Assembly (NCBI RefSeq): GCF_001570765.1
Contig: NZ_BCSH01000070.1
Coordinates: 1 to 40,648, forward strand
Direction of reading: 5' to 3'
Origin: Nocardiopsis listeri NBRC 13360
GTDB taxonomy: Bacteria; Actinomycetota; Actinomycetes; Streptosporangiales; Streptosporangiaceae
DNA length: 40,648 bases
Shown piece by piece: positions 31,473 to 39,992 of the stretch (positions are counted from its first letter, which is position 1; every line of letters begins with the position of its first letter). Under the pieces are notes generated by a model that saw only the letters and a program-made list of their open reading frames with translations, searched no databases and was not told the origin of the DNA. Both the position numbers and the translations under genes were made by a program.

Positions 31473-32861
31473 CTACCGGGAGTTGGTCATCTTCAGGACG
31501 TCGAGGGCGGCGTCGAGCTGTTCCTCGGTGAGCTTGCCGTCCTTGACGTACCCGCGCTCCAGGACCACCTCGCGGATGGTCTTCTTCTCGGCCAACGACT
31601 GCTTGGCGACCTTGGAGGCCTCCTCGTAGCCGATGTAGCGGTTGAGCGGGGTGACGATCGAGGGGGAGGACTCGGCGTAGACCCGGCACTGCTCCTCGTT
31701 GGCCTCGATACCGGCCACACAGCGGTCGGCGAAGACCGTGGAGACGTTGGCCAGCAGACGGATCGACTCCAGCACGTTGCGGGCGATCATCGGCAGCTGC
31801 ACGTTGAGCTCGAAGTTGCCGGAGGCGCCGCCGAAGGCCACCGCGGCGTCGTTGCCCACGACCTGCGAGGAGACCTGGAGCATGGCCTCGCACAGCACCG
31901 GGTTGACCTTGCCCGGCATGATCGAGGAGCCCGGCTGTAGGTCGGGCAGGAAGATCTCGGACAGACCGGTGGTCGGACCCGAACCCATCCAGCGGATGTC
32001 GTTGGCGATCTTGCAGTAGCCGATCGCGATGGTCCGCAGCTGGCCGGAGAGCTCGACCAGAGCGTCACGGGCGCCCTGCGCCTCGAAGTGGTCGCGGGCC
32101 TCGGTCAGCGGCAGGCCGGTGTTCTCGGCGATCTCCGCGATGACCCGGGCGGCGAAGCCCTCCGGGGTGTTGATGCCGGTGCCGACGGCGGTGCCGCCCA
32201 GCGGGAGCTCGGCCACGCGCGAAAGGACGGCCTCGACGCGCTCGACGCCGTAGCGGACCTGTGCGGCGAACCCGGCGAACTCCTGGCCCAGGGTGACCGG
32301 AGTGGCGTCCATCAGGTGGGTGCGACCGCTCTTGACCACGGCGGCGAACTCGTTCGACTTGCGGGTGAGCTCGCCCTCCAGGTGGCGCAGGGCCGGGATC
32401 AGCTCGTTGCGCACGGCCGAGGTGGCGGCGATGTGGATGGAGGAGGGGAAGACGTCGTTGGACGACTGGGAGGCGTTGACGTGGTCGTTGGGGTGAACGT
32501 CCAGGCCGGTGCGCTCCTTGGCGACCGTGGCCACGACCTCGTTGGTGTTCATGTTGCTGGAGGTGCCCGAACCGGTCTGGAAGACGTCGATCGGGAACTC
32601 GTCGTTCCACTTGCCGTCGGCCACCTCCAGGGCGGCTTCACGAATGGCCTTGCCGAGGTCGTCGGAGATCACGCCGAGTTCGGCGTTGACCTTGGCGGCG
32701 GCGGCCTTGATCTGGCCGAGGGCGGCGATGTGGGCGTTCTCCAGTCCCTGTCCCGAGATCGGGAAGTTCTCGACGGCACGCTGGGTCTGTGCCCGCCACT
32801 TGGCGGCAGCCGGGACCTTGACCTCACCCATCGAGTCGTGCTCGATACGGAACTCACTCAT
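31473..32861 (-). CDS. fumC: Fumarate hydratase, class II
   Basis: Interconverts fumarate and malate in the TCA cycle; iron-free homotetramer. The superfamily signature [11 protein letters not shown] is intact, as are [30 protein letters not shown] and the catalytic-His region [17 protein letters not shown]. The 462-aa length is normal, with the C-terminal domain ending [13 protein letters not shown]. The ATG is preceded by AGGAGAG at a somewhat long spacing (about 11 nt). Upstream on the same strand lie two RNHCP genes; a 138-bp gap with a TTGACT box and a 27-bp dyad suggests fumC has its own promoter. Order with glpX further along matches the mycobacterial chromosome. Confidence 0.96.
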   Translation of the reverse strand: MSEFRIEHDSMGEVKVPAAAKWRAQTQRAVENFPISGQGLENAHIAALGQIKAAAAKVNAELGVISDDLGKAIREAALEVADGKWNDEFPIDVFQTGSGTSSNMNTNEVVATVAKERTGLDVHPNDHVNASQSSNDVFPSSIHIAATSAVRNELIPALRHLEGELTRKSNEFAAVVKSGRTHLMDATPVTLGQEFAGFAAQVRYGVERVEAVLSRVAELPLGGTAVGTGINTPEGFAARVIAEIAENTGLPLTEARDHFEAQGARDALVELSGQLRTIAIGYCKIANDIRWMGSGPTTGLSEIFLPDLQPGSSIMPGKVNPVLCEAMLQVSSQVVGNDAAVAFGGASGNFELNVQLPMIARNVLESIRLLANVSTVFADRCVAGIEANEEQCRVYAESSPSIVTPLNRYIGYEEASKVAKQSLAEKKTIREVVLERGYVKDGKLTEEQLDAALDVLKMTNSR

Positions 32862-32950
32862 GACAACCCATCTCTCCTGGGAAAACCTGTGAAGTCAAGC
32901 CTGCCAGACCCGTGAGAACACGACGCACCCTCACCCTGGGTTCACGGTGT

Positions 32951-32977
32951 TGCACGTGTCATGTTGACATCGGTGCA
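32951..32977. promoter_or_regulatory. Nested 27-bp dyad upstream of fumC
   Basis: TGCAC-g-TGTCA-tgt-TGACA-tcg-GTGCA: two concentric perfect 5-bp inverted repeats. It lies 90 bp before the fumC ATG and 23 bp past the RNHCP stop. It could be an operator for a dimeric regulator; without a U run it is an unlikely terminator. Confidence 0.45.
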
Positions 32978-32999
32978 GGTCATGGGTGCGCCGTGTCGA

Positions 33000-33431
33000 T
33001 CACAGGTGGGCCAGGGCCCGGCGGGCCGCCTCCGACGCCGCCAGCGGCCGCACCGCCAATCGGACCAGGGCCCGGGCGTTGTCGTCGCCCGCGATCCGGT
33101 TGGCGCTCAACCCGCCACAGGACGCGCACCGGTGGATGAGCATCCACTCACCGTCCGGACGGGCGAAGACCCCGGCCGCGCTCATCCGGCCCCGGCAGTC
33201 GGCGGCGCGGTCACCGGGGACCCGGCCGTCGACGTGCAGGCTGGTCAGACAGTGCGGACAGTGGTTGCGATGGGCTGAGCCGACCGCGTGGGCGGGCACG
33301 TCGAGCCGGCACCCGGCACAGCGGAAGGACTCCGCCTCCGGGCCGGCGCGACGCCCTTGCTCACCCCGCGCGCGCAGCACGGTCTTGCGGCGTTGCGGTC
33401 GCCGGGGTTCGCGGTGGTTGCGCCAGCTCAT
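33000..33431 (-). CDS. RNHCP-domain zinc-binding protein (canonical copy)
   Basis: Small predicted zinc protein, 143 aa, of the RNHCP family, named after the motif seen here in AHRNHCPHCLTSLHVD; function unknown. Seven cysteines sit in CX2C pairs (C38/C41, C58/C61, C102/C105) plus C79, followed by the conserved GEWMLIHRC and NRIAGDDNARALVRLAVRPLA. The first 30 residues are very basic (RNHREPRRPQRRK), suggesting nucleic-acid contact (inference). ATG 33431 is used; GTG 33437 overlaps the upstream stop as GTGA and is equally possible. No separate ribosome site, so translation is probably coupled to the preceding paralogue. Confidence 0.8.
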   Translation of the reverse strand: MSWRNHREPRRPQRRKTVLRARGEQGRRAGPEAESFRCAGCRLDVPAHAVGSAHRNHCPHCLTSLHVDGRVPGDRAADCRGRMSAAGVFARPDGEWMLIHRCASCGGLSANRIAGDDNARALVRLAVRPLAASEAARRALAHL

Positions 33432-33433
33432 GC

Positions 33434-33778
33434 TCACACCCGCCCGAGGAGTTCGAGTGGGAACGGCGGTTCGGCCAGTGGCCGCACGGCGATCCGCATG
33501 AGCGGGAGTGGGCCGTCGTCGCCGGCGACGAGGCCCTCGGACAGTTCGGCGCAGTCCACGCAGCGGTGGACCAGACGCCATCGGCCGTCGGCGGGGACCA
33601 CGACGGACAGGGGTGTCATGCGTGCGGCGCAATCGGAGACGCCGCCGTCGTGCTGGTCGTGGACGTGCCGGGAGGTCAGGCAACCGGAGCAGTGGTCGCG
33701 TTCATCACCCTCGGGGGTCAGGGCGGACATGGTCAGACCACAGTGGACACAGAGGAAGTCGGGTTCGGTGTTGGACAC
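33434..33778 (-). CDS. RNHCP-like zinc-binding protein (diverged copy)
   Basis: A 114-residue paralogue of the next gene. It keeps the cysteine frame (C10/C13, C30/C33, C50, C73/C76) and the closing RIAVRPLA, but the family motif reads RDHCSGC instead of RNHCPxC, and the usual NRxAxDDN block has become EGLVAGDDG. It lacks the basic leader. GTG 33778 has AAGGAG 7 nt upstream, a strong site, so it is the first gene of the pair. The cysteines suggest it still binds metal while another surface has changed. Partnership with the canonical copy is an inference from overlap. Confidence 0.78.
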   Translation of the reverse strand: MSNTEPDFLCVHCGLTMSALTPEGDERDHCSGCLTSRHVHDQHDGGVSDCAARMTPLSVVVPADGRWRLVHRCVDCAELSEGLVAGDDGPLPLMRIAVRPLAEPPFPLELLGRV

Positions 33779-34412
33779 CCGGGAACTCCTTGCTGAGAGG
33801 ACGTGCTTGGGATCAGCAAGAGTGCCGAGCGGGTCTCGACGTGGGGCGGGTTCCGGCTCAGCCGGCCGAGGGGACTCGGGGCAGGCTCAGGCCCGCGCGG
33901 CTGTGAGGCGCGCTCGGCGCGTTCTGGGGCATACCCACCTGTCCTAACGTCCGGGGAGCCTGGCCCCGGATCGAGTCCGTGTTCCGATCCGACGTCTCGA
34001 CGTCAGCCATGTCCCTCCGCCTCCCGCAACGGATTTTTCCGGGCCTGCCCGGGCGAGGCGCGAACCCGCACCGTCGTCCGGGCCGGAGGGGTCGCCTTTC
34101 GGGCCGCCTGTGAGTGTGGGGGCACGGGGGTTCCAGCCCGACCGAAAAGTGCGATCTGCCATTGCCCGGACATGGTTCCGAAAAGGAATATCGTGCTGAG
34201 GGAAAGCCCTGGCCTGGGGTTTCGGTGGGGGTCCGGTGATCGATGAGGTCCGTTCCCGGTGGCCGTGGTGCGCCGTCCCGAGCCGGGACGGTGTGTCTCC
34301 GAAGAGCGATGGCGCCCTTCTCTCACAATGGTCGAACCCTTCCGAAGGCGGACGCGGAATCCACTCGGAAAACCAGTGGAAATCCGGATCGAGATTTTTC
34401 TACCGTGTTCCC
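33779..34412 (+). promoter_or_regulatory. 634-bp gap with dyads; no gene seen
   Basis: Divergent region between the RNHCP pair and the ABC exporter. It contains CGGATCG/CGATCCG (33967-33973 and 33985-33991), two GACGTC palindromes (33991-33996 and 33999-34004), CCGGGC-ct-GCCCGG (34039-34052) and AT-rich pockets near 34170-34200 and 34340-34410. Open frames crossing it lack ribosome sites and family likeness, so I call none. The exporter promoter is listed separately. Confidence 0.4.
34360..34412 (+). promoter_or_regulatory. Leaderless promoter and operator-like dyad of the ABC exporter
   Basis: TACCGT (34401-34406), a TANNNT hexamer, ends 6 nt before the ATG at 34413, and no ribosome site is present. 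TCCACT-N9-AGTGGA (34360-34380) is a perfect 6-bp inverted repeat reaching into the -35 zone, a typical place for a TetR- or MarR-type repressor. The regulator is not encoded next door. Confidence 0.5.
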
Positions 34413-35345
34413 ATGACCACACCAGACCCCGGACGCCACGTGCCGGCGATCCGGCTGAGCGGAGTCGTCAAACGCTTCGGCCCCCTCACCGCCGTCGACG
34501 GCCTCGACCTCGAAGTGCCCCGAGGGGTCGTGCTCGGGCTGCTCGGCCCCAACGGGGCGGGCAAGTCCACCACCATGAAGATGCTCACCGCACAGGCGAT
34601 CGCCGACGAGGGCACGATCAGGATCCTGGACCACGAGATCCCCGCCGAGTCCAAGTGGGCCCGCGCCCGCATGGGCGTCGTCCCCCAACACGACAACCTC
34701 GACGAGGAACTCACCGTCGAGCAGAACCTGCGCATGTTCTCGTTCCTGTACCGGGTCCCGCGCCGGCAACGTCGCGAAGCCATCGAACGCACCCTGCGCC
34801 TGGCCCAACTGAGCGACCGCGCCGACACCCCGGTCGACGACCTGTCCGGGGGCATGCGCCGCCGACTGCTCATCGTCCGGGCCCTGCTGCATCGCCCCGA
34901 ACTCGTCCTCATGGACGAGCCCACCGTCGGCCTCGACCCGCAGGTGCGTCAGGACCTGTGGGGCGTCATCTCCGCGCTGCGCGACGAGGGCGTCACCGTC
35001 CTGATGTCCACCCACTACATCGAAGAGGCCGAACGCCTCTCCGACGAGGTCGCCCTCATGGCCAAGGGGCGTGTCGTCGAACGCGGTACCCCGGTCGACC
35101 TTGTCGCCAAGTACGCCGGCACCACCGTGGAGGAGTACACCCCCCAAGGATCGGGCGGCATCTCCGAACTGGAGTCCCTGGTCCGGGCACAGGGCTTCGA
35201 CACCCGACGTACCGGCACCAGCCTCTCCGTCCTGCGCGCCGAGGAACTCCCCGACTCCCTTCGGGACCGACTCGGCGAACCCGAACGACGCGCCGCCAAC
35301 CTGGAGGACGTCTTCGTGACCCTGACCGGAGAGGCGGTCGCATGA
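34413..35345 (+). CDS. ABC transporter ATP-binding protein (NodI/DrrA-like)
   Basis: ATPase subunit of an ABC-2 exporter, 310 aa, cytosolic. Walker A GPNGAGKST, Q-loop VVPQHDNLD, signature LSGGMRRRL, Walker B LVLMDEPTVGLDP and the H-loop STHYIEEAE are all intact. A C-terminal extension (about 230-310) follows, ending with NLEDVFVTLTGEAVA as in drug-resistance and NodI-type ATPases. ATG 34413 is the family start and appears leaderless; a longer frame to 34236 has no similarity. The stop overlaps the permease ATG (ATGA). Substrate unknown; relatives export polyketides, antibiotics or lipo-oligosaccharides. Confidence 0.92.
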   Translation: MTTPDPGRHVPAIRLSGVVKRFGPLTAVDGLDLEVPRGVVLGLLGPNGAGKSTTMKMLTAQAIADEGTIRILDHEIPAESKWARARMGVVPQHDNLDEELTVEQNLRMFSFLYRVPRRQRREAIERTLRLAQLSDRADTPVDDLSGGMRRRLLIVRALLHRPELVLMDEPTVGLDPQVRQDLWGVISALRDEGVTVLMSTHYIEEAERLSDEVALMAKGRVVERGTPVDLVAKYAGTTVEEYTPQGSGGISELESLVRAQGFDTRRTGTSLSVLRAEELPDSLRDRLGEPERRAANLEDVFVTLTGEAVA

Positions 35346-36166
35346 GCCTGACACGACAACAACGCGCGGACGCCAGGCCCGAGCATCACGCCCGTCCCGG
35401 CCGCTTCGAGACCGACGCGGTCCTGGGCGTGGTGGCCCGCGAGTGGATCCTCTATGGTCAGTCCTGGCGGGCCACCACCTTCGCCGCGATCGTCGAACCC
35501 ACGCTGTACCTGCTGTGCTTCGGCTTCGGCATGGGCGCCCTGATCGGCACTCTCGCCGGGTTCAGCTACATCGACTTCCTCGGCACCGGCATCGTCGCCG
35601 TGTCGGTGATGTTCCAGTCGATGATGCCCGCGGTCATCAACACCTTCATCAAACGCCGCTTCCTGCACACCTACGAAGGCATCCTCGCCGCCCCGGTCGA
35701 TGTGCGCGAGTTGGTCACCGGGGAAGCGTTGTGGCTGGCCCTGCGCTCCGGCGTCTACGGCTGCGTGCCGCTGCTCGTCGCCATCGGTTTCGGCCTGCGT
35801 CCGGGCCCCGGCATGCTGCTGGTGCCGTTCGTCGCCTTCCTCGCAGGGTTCGCCTTCGCGCTCTTCGGCATCTGGATCTCCGCGGTGATCACCTCGGTGC
35901 GTTCCATGGACTACGTGTTCAGCGGCCTGTTCACCCCGTTGTTCCTGGTGGCCGGGACGTTCTTCCCGATCACCGAGCTGCCCGCCTGGGTGCAGACCGC
36001 GGCCATGGCCAACCCGCTCTTCCACGCGGTCGAACTCATCCGCGGTGCCGTGTTCGGTGGGCTGGGACCCGGGATGGTCCTGCTGCACGTGGCCGTCCTG
36101 ACCGGGTTCGCGTATCTGATGTGGAACCTGGCCGCGTTCCAGATGCGTCGCCGGGTCGTGGACTGA
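35342..36166 (+). CDS. ABC-2 type transporter permease (NodJ/DrrB-like)
   Basis: Membrane partner of the preceding ATPase, 274 aa. About six helices: 47-67, 75-100, 130-150, 155-180, 190-210 and 240-262. The ABC-2 family blocks are present: a cytosolic amphipathic start before VAREWILYGQSWRATTFAAI, then RRFLHTYEGILAAPVDVRELVTGE, and MDYVFSGLFTPLFLVAGTFFP-type residues with LPAWVQTAAMANPLFHAVELIRG near the end. The start overlaps the ATPase stop by 4 bp, so both are made together. The pair forms a minimal exporter without an adjacent immunity or biosynthetic gene. A strong hairpin ends the operon. Confidence 0.92.
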   Translation: MSLTRQQRADARPEHHARPGRFETDAVLGVVAREWILYGQSWRATTFAAIVEPTLYLLCFGFGMGALIGTLAGFSYIDFLGTGIVAVSVMFQSMMPAVINTFIKRRFLHTYEGILAAPVDVRELVTGEALWLALRSGVYGCVPLLVAIGFGLRPGPGMLLVPFVAFLAGFAFALFGIWISAVITSVRSMDYVFSGLFTPLFLVAGTFFPITELPAWVQTAAMANPLFHAVELIRGAVFGGLGPGMVLLHVAVLTGFAYLMWNLAAFQMRRRVVD

Positions 36167-36172
36167 AACGCC

Positions 36173-36208
36173 GACGGCGCGGCGAGGAGGACACCTCGCC
36201 GCGCCGTC
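36173..36208. terminator. Bidirectional terminator between exporter and DUF3352 gene
   Basis: A perfect 15-bp stem (GACGGCGCGGCGAGG / CCTCGCCGCGCCGTC) with a 6-nt loop between convergent genes. Confidence 0.88.
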
Positions 36209-36232
36209 TCGCGGTTCATCCGTCGCCCTGGG

Positions 36233-37933
36233 TCAGGACCCGGTGGGCGCCCAACGCAACTCGACCACGGCGCGCTCGCCGCCCTCGGCCACGCTCAGCC
36301 CCATGCCGAGCGCGCCCCACTGCTCGGGAGACCGGACGTCGTCGGTGGTGACGGCCTGACGCATGTCCACGTAGGCGGCCATCACGGCGTCGTCCATCTC
36401 GGCCATGGTCTGCTGGAAGACCTCGTCGTCGGCGAGCACACCGCTGCCGGGCTCTCCGGTGCTGACGACCACGGCGTCGCCGTCCTCGCTCACCGTCGGG
36501 GTCGGGCCGGAGGAGTAGGGGGTGGCCACGACCTCGTCGACGAACGAGCTCAGCGCGGCGGAGTCGCCGCCCACGGCACGGAACACGACCGTTGGGTCGG
36601 CGGTGGAGCCGTAACCGCCCATTCCACTCGTGTCGAAGTCGGACAGACCGACGGCGGTGGAGCCGCCGAGCAGGGAGGTGAACCCTTCCGGCAACGGGGC
36701 GCCGATGGAGTTCATGTCCGCCTCCATGTCCTGGCGGTCCTGTTCGTCGAACAGCGGAAGTTCGTCGTTCTCCCAGGCGGTGCTCAACATCTGGTCCAGG
36801 CCACTGCCGCCCAGCGCCACGGTCGAGTCCGCCGGCAGGGCACCGATGGCGTCCAGGCTCGCCCCGGACCCCTCCGCCAGCCAGCTCACGTCGGCGCCCT
36901 CGACCTCGAAGCCGAACACGTCCATCCGCGCCTCCAGGTAGTCGCCGGTGACCCGGAAGGAGGCGGTCATCCGGCCCTGGAGGGATTCGGTGGTGCCGAA
37001 CTCGGTGGCCAGATCCTGTTCGATGGTGCTGATCCGACCCAGGGCGCTCAGGTCGGCCCAGGCCAGGGCGATGCTGCCGCTGGGCACCTCGCCCAGGTCA
37101 CCGCTGTAGGTGCCGTCGCTCTCCAGGTCGCCGTTGGCCGACATCTGGTCGTTGTAGTCTTCGATCCCACCGGTCAGGTCGGTGAACACCACGAAGTCGT
37201 CGACCATCGTGTATTCGACGTCGTGGGACTCGGACAGCTCGGAGAACTGCGCCTCGGCGGCTCCGGCGTCGTTCACCGCCAGGGCGATCCCGTAGGCCGC
37301 ACCATCGTAGGTCTCGAACTCCGGGTTGTCGGTGGTCCAGGCGGCGGCGCCCACCTTCTGTCCGATCCACTCCTCGACCTCGGAGGGGTCCAGGTCGTAG
37401 GAATCGGCGAAGGCTTCGGCGAAGGGGGCCGAGGTGTCGTCCTCGTCCACGTCGCCCATCTCCTCGCGGACCTCGTCGGGGAGCTTGTCGACGAAGCTCA
37501 GCAGGTCCATGGCCTGGGAGCCGTCGATGTCGAGGTCGGCCTTGGCGAAGGCGACGGAATTGCCCGGCAGCACGGACTCGGGTTGGGGACCACCGAAGTT
37601 CACCAGCGACACGGTCGCCCAGACGGTGCCGGCCATGACGACGACGGCGGTCACGGCGGCCGCGGGTATCAGCCACTTACGGCGACCACCACCACCGCCA
37701 CCGGGCGGAACCGGGGCACCCTGGTACTGGCCGCCGTAGGGAGGTTGGCCGGGGCCCTGCGGACCACCGGGGCCTTGCGGACCACCGGGGAAGGGAGGTC
37801 CGGCCGGGCCGGGACCCTGCGGGGGCGGCCCCTGCGGGAAGCCCTGCTGGGGGCCCTGTGCTGGAGGGAAGGCCTGCCCCGGTTGTTGCGGTGGCTGCCA
37901 CCGCGGCTGCTGCGAGGGATCAGGGTAGGACAT
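36233..37933 (-). CDS. DUF3352-type membrane-anchored extracytoplasmic protein
   Basis: Single-pass protein, 566 aa, of unknown function. Residues 1-82 are a Pro/Gly/Gln-rich cytosolic segment with GPQGPGGPQGPGQ-type repeats, followed by RRK and a helix (about 87-110). The outer part is a large acidic domain: VLPGNSVAFAKADLDIDGSQ, then PSEVEEWIGQKVGAAAW, ALPADSTVALGGSGLDQML and QWGALGMGLSVAEGG, the pattern of DUF3352. ATG 37933 has GGAGG 4 nt upstream; the open frame to 38425 is antisense to glpX coding. Low-complexity N-termini of this kind also occur in kinase substrates in actinobacteria. It lies behind glpX on the same strand. Confidence 0.75.
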   Translation of the reverse strand: MSYPDPSQQPRWQPPQQPGQAFPPAQGPQQGFPQGPPPQGPGPAGPPFPGGPQGPGGPQGPGQPPYGGQYQGAPVPPGGGGGGRRKWLIPAAAVTAVVVMAGTVWATVSLVNFGGPQPESVLPGNSVAFAKADLDIDGSQAMDLLSFVDKLPDEVREEMGDVDEDDTSAPFAEAFADSYDLDPSEVEEWIGQKVGAAAWTTDNPEFETYDGAAYGIALAVNDAGAAEAQFSELSESHDVEYTMVDDFVVFTDLTGGIEDYNDQMSANGDLESDGTYSGDLGEVPSGSIALAWADLSALGRISTIEQDLATEFGTTESLQGRMTASFRVTGDYLEARMDVFGFEVEGADVSWLAEGSGASLDAIGALPADSTVALGGSGLDQMLSTAWENDELPLFDEQDRQDMEADMNSIGAPLPEGFTSLLGGSTAVGLSDFDTSGMGGYGSTADPTVVFRAVGGDSAALSSFVDEVVATPYSSGPTPTVSEDGDAVVVSTGEPGSGVLADDEVFQQTMAEMDDAVMAAYVDMRQAVTTDDVRSPEQWGALGMGLSVAEGGERAVVELRWAPTGS

Positions 37934-38048
37934 CGGACCTCCGACGAGGATGGTGCTTGAGAAGGGATCACCGGCTGCGGTACCGGTGTGCGTTGAGACG
38001 CGGCCGGAGACCGGAAGGTTCCGAGAGCAACCCCGAGAACAGCACCGA

Positions 38049-38064
38049 CGCCGCCGAGGCGGCG
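38049..38064 (-). terminator. Short GC hairpin after glpX
   Basis: CGCCGCC-ga-GGCGGCG, a 7-bp arm palindrome (real loop CGAG), 31 bp past the glpX stop. The rest of 37934-38094 holds only the DUF3352 ribosome site. Confidence 0.4.
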
Positions 38065-38094
38065 CCGGTGACGGGCGTGGGAGCGGGTCTGGAC

Positions 38095-39120
38095 CTACTC
38101 CGGAGCGGAGGTCAGATCGACACCGCTGTAGGCGGAGAGCTTGCTCAGCCGGTGCTCGCTGCGCACCTGACGCACGGTGCCGCTGCGGCCGCGCATGACC
38201 AGTGAGTCGGTGATCACACCGGTGGACTCGTAGCGCACCCCGTCCACCATCTCGCCTTCGGTGATGCCGGTCGCGGCGAAGAACACGTCGTCGGAGGAGA
38301 CCAGGTCGTTCGTGCGCAGGACACCGTCCAGGTCGTGCCCGGCGTCGATCGCCTTCTGGCGCTCCTCGTCGTCCTTGGGCCACAGGCGGCCCTGGATGAC
38401 GCCGCCCAGACACTTCATCGCGCACGCCGTGATGATGCCCTCCGGGGTGCCGCCGATGCCCAGCATCAGGTCCACACCCGTCCCGGGACGGGCCGCCATG
38501 ATCGCGCCCGCCACGTCACCGTCGCTGATGAACTTGATGCGCGCGCCCGCGTCCCGAACGTCCTGCACCAACTGCTTGTGGCGCGGGCGGTCCAGGATGA
38601 CGACCGTGATGTCCTGCGGGGACTTGCCCTTGGCCCGGGCCACCGCGGCGATGTTGTCGGCGACCGGCGCGGCGATGTCCACCACGTCGGCGGCCTCGGG
38701 GCCGGTGGCCAGCTTCTCCATGTAGAACACCGCGGAGGGGTCGAACATGGTGTTGCGCGGGCTCATCGCGATCACCGCGATGGCGTTGGGCATGCCCATG
38801 GCGGCCAGGGTGGTGCCGTCGATCGGGTCGACCGCCACGTCCCAGTCGTGGCCACCGCCGTCGCCGACACGCTCGCCGTTGTAGAGCATGGGGGCGTTGT
38901 CCTTCTCGCCCTCGCCGATCACCACGGTGCCGTTCATCGACACGGTGCTGATCATGTGGCGCATCCCGCGCACGGCGGCACCGTCGGCCCCGAGCTTGTC
39001 GCCCTTACCGACCCAACGGGCAGCGGCCAGTGCGGCGGTCTCGGTGACTCGGACCAGTTCCAGCGCGAGGTTTCGGTCGGGTACCGAGTACTGCGTGGAC
39101 GGGCTGCCGGGCTGCGACAT
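38095..39120 (-). CDS. glpX: Fructose-1,6-bisphosphatase, class II
   Basis: Hydrolyses fructose 1,6-bisphosphate to fructose 6-phosphate, the committed gluconeogenic step; GlpX is the only FBPase in many actinobacteria. The 341-aa chain has [17 protein letters not shown], the metal-binding [13 protein letters not shown] and [30 protein letters not shown] and [12 protein letters not shown], all of class II type. The ATG is preceded by GGAAGG at 10 nt. A TACCCT hexamer (39171-39166 on this strand) is a likely -10, giving a leader of about 40 nt. Divergent from the TetR gene, whose own TACCCT box is 83 bp away. Confidence 0.95.
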   Translation of the reverse strand: MSQPGSPSTQYSVPDRNLALELVRVTETAALAAARWVGKGDKLGADGAAVRGMRHMISTVSMNGTVVIGEGEKDNAPMLYNGERVGDGGGHDWDVAVDPIDGTTLAAMGMPNAIAVIAMSPRNTMFDPSAVFYMEKLATGPEAADVVDIAAPVADNIAAVARAKGKSPQDITVVILDRPRHKQLVQDVRDAGARIKFISDGDVAGAIMAARPGTGVDLMLGIGGTPEGIITACAMKCLGGVIQGRLWPKDDEERQKAIDAGHDLDGVLRTNDLVSSDDVFFAATGITEGEMVDGVRYESTGVITDSLVMRGRSGTVRQVRSEHRLSKLSAYSGVDLTSAPE

Positions 39121-39253
39121 GGAGGTGACACCTTCCGTCTGGGAACAGGGTGGAGTTCAGGTCTTAGGGTAGTCACCCCAGGTGTTCCCTGGTCATCGCG
39201 GGTGGGGCGGGTCCAATGGGGAAGTGGCCGCACCTCGAAGGCCCGTAACGGTC

Positions 39254-39279
39254 TACCCTGGCGGGGACCCGGACAGGAG
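39254..39279 (+). promoter_or_regulatory. Promoter -10 and ribosome site of the TetR gene
   Basis: TACCCT (39254-39259) fits TANNNT, and AGGAG (39275-39279) lies 7 nt before the GTG at 39287. The glpX promoter faces it from 39171. No clear dyad for TetR binding is visible between them. Confidence 0.4.
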
Positions 39280-39286
39280 TGAGGGC

Positions 39287-39943
39287 GTGACAGTGGACAA
39301 GACGGACAAGCCCGCGCGGGTCTCCGCGCGAGGCGCGGCCACCCGCACCTCCCTACTGAAGGCGGCGGCCCAGGTCTTCCGCACGGTGGGGTTCGCGAAG
39401 GCGGGTGTCAGCGAGGTCGTCTCGGTCGCGGGTGCCAGCGTGGGCAGCCTCTACCACCACTTCACCGGCAAGGCGGACCTGTACCTGGCGCTGTACGAGG
39501 AGTTCCAGCAGCGGCAACAGGAGCGGACCCACCAGGCGGTGCGCGAGGCGCGCGCCGATGGTGAGAGCGATCCCACACGGCTGATGAACATCGCGGCCCA
39601 CGCCTACCTGCTCGGCGCCATCGAGGAGAGGGAGACCACCCGGCTGTTCTTCAGCGGTGACGGGCCTCCCGGGTTCGACTACCAACTGCGGTCGCGGCTC
39701 ACCCAGTGGACCGACCGCAACGTTGCGCTGTTCCGCAAGGCCGACGAGCCGGTCGACGAGGCGCTGCTGATCGTGGTGAGCGGCTCGATGCTGTTGGCCG
39801 TCGCCGAGGTGGTCTACCGAGACGACGTCGACGCGCACAGGCTCGCCGCCGACATCACCGGCCTGCTCACCGAACTGGAACCCCGCAACCGCCGTCAGGA
39901 GACCACCCCGTCCCCGGAGGCCACCACCCCGGACCCCACTTGA
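39287..39943 (+). CDS. TetR-family transcriptional regulator
   Basis: DNA-binding regulator, 218 aa. The N-terminal HTH (about 14-62) reads TRTSLLKAAAQVFRTVGFAK, SEVVSVAGASVGSLYHHFTG, KADLYLALYEEF, a standard TetR match. The helical ligand domain (about 75-195) includes ERETTRLFFSGDGPPGFDY. The last 20 residues are a Pro/Thr-rich tail. GTG 39287 has AGGAG 7 nt upstream; GTG 39293 is two codons shorter. It is divergent from glpX and followed 49 bp later by DUF4245. Its target is not evident; glpX or the DUF4245 gene are the nearest candidates. Confidence 0.88.
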   Translation: MTVDKTDKPARVSARGAATRTSLLKAAAQVFRTVGFAKAGVSEVVSVAGASVGSLYHHFTGKADLYLALYEEFQQRQQERTHQAVREARADGESDPTRLMNIAAHAYLLGAIEERETTRLFFSGDGPPGFDYQLRSRLTQWTDRNVALFRKADEPVDEALLIVVSGSMLLAVAEVVYRDDVDAHRLAADITGLLTELEPRNRRQETTPSPEATTPDPT

Positions 39944-39992
39944 GGGACCCCGGGTCCAAGTGGCTCCGGACCTGCGGCAAGCTGGACGGGTC

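Noticed and set aside
34172..34246. 24-codon frame starting ATGGTTCCG in the exporter upstream gap
   Set aside because: No ribosome site and no relation to the exporter promoter.
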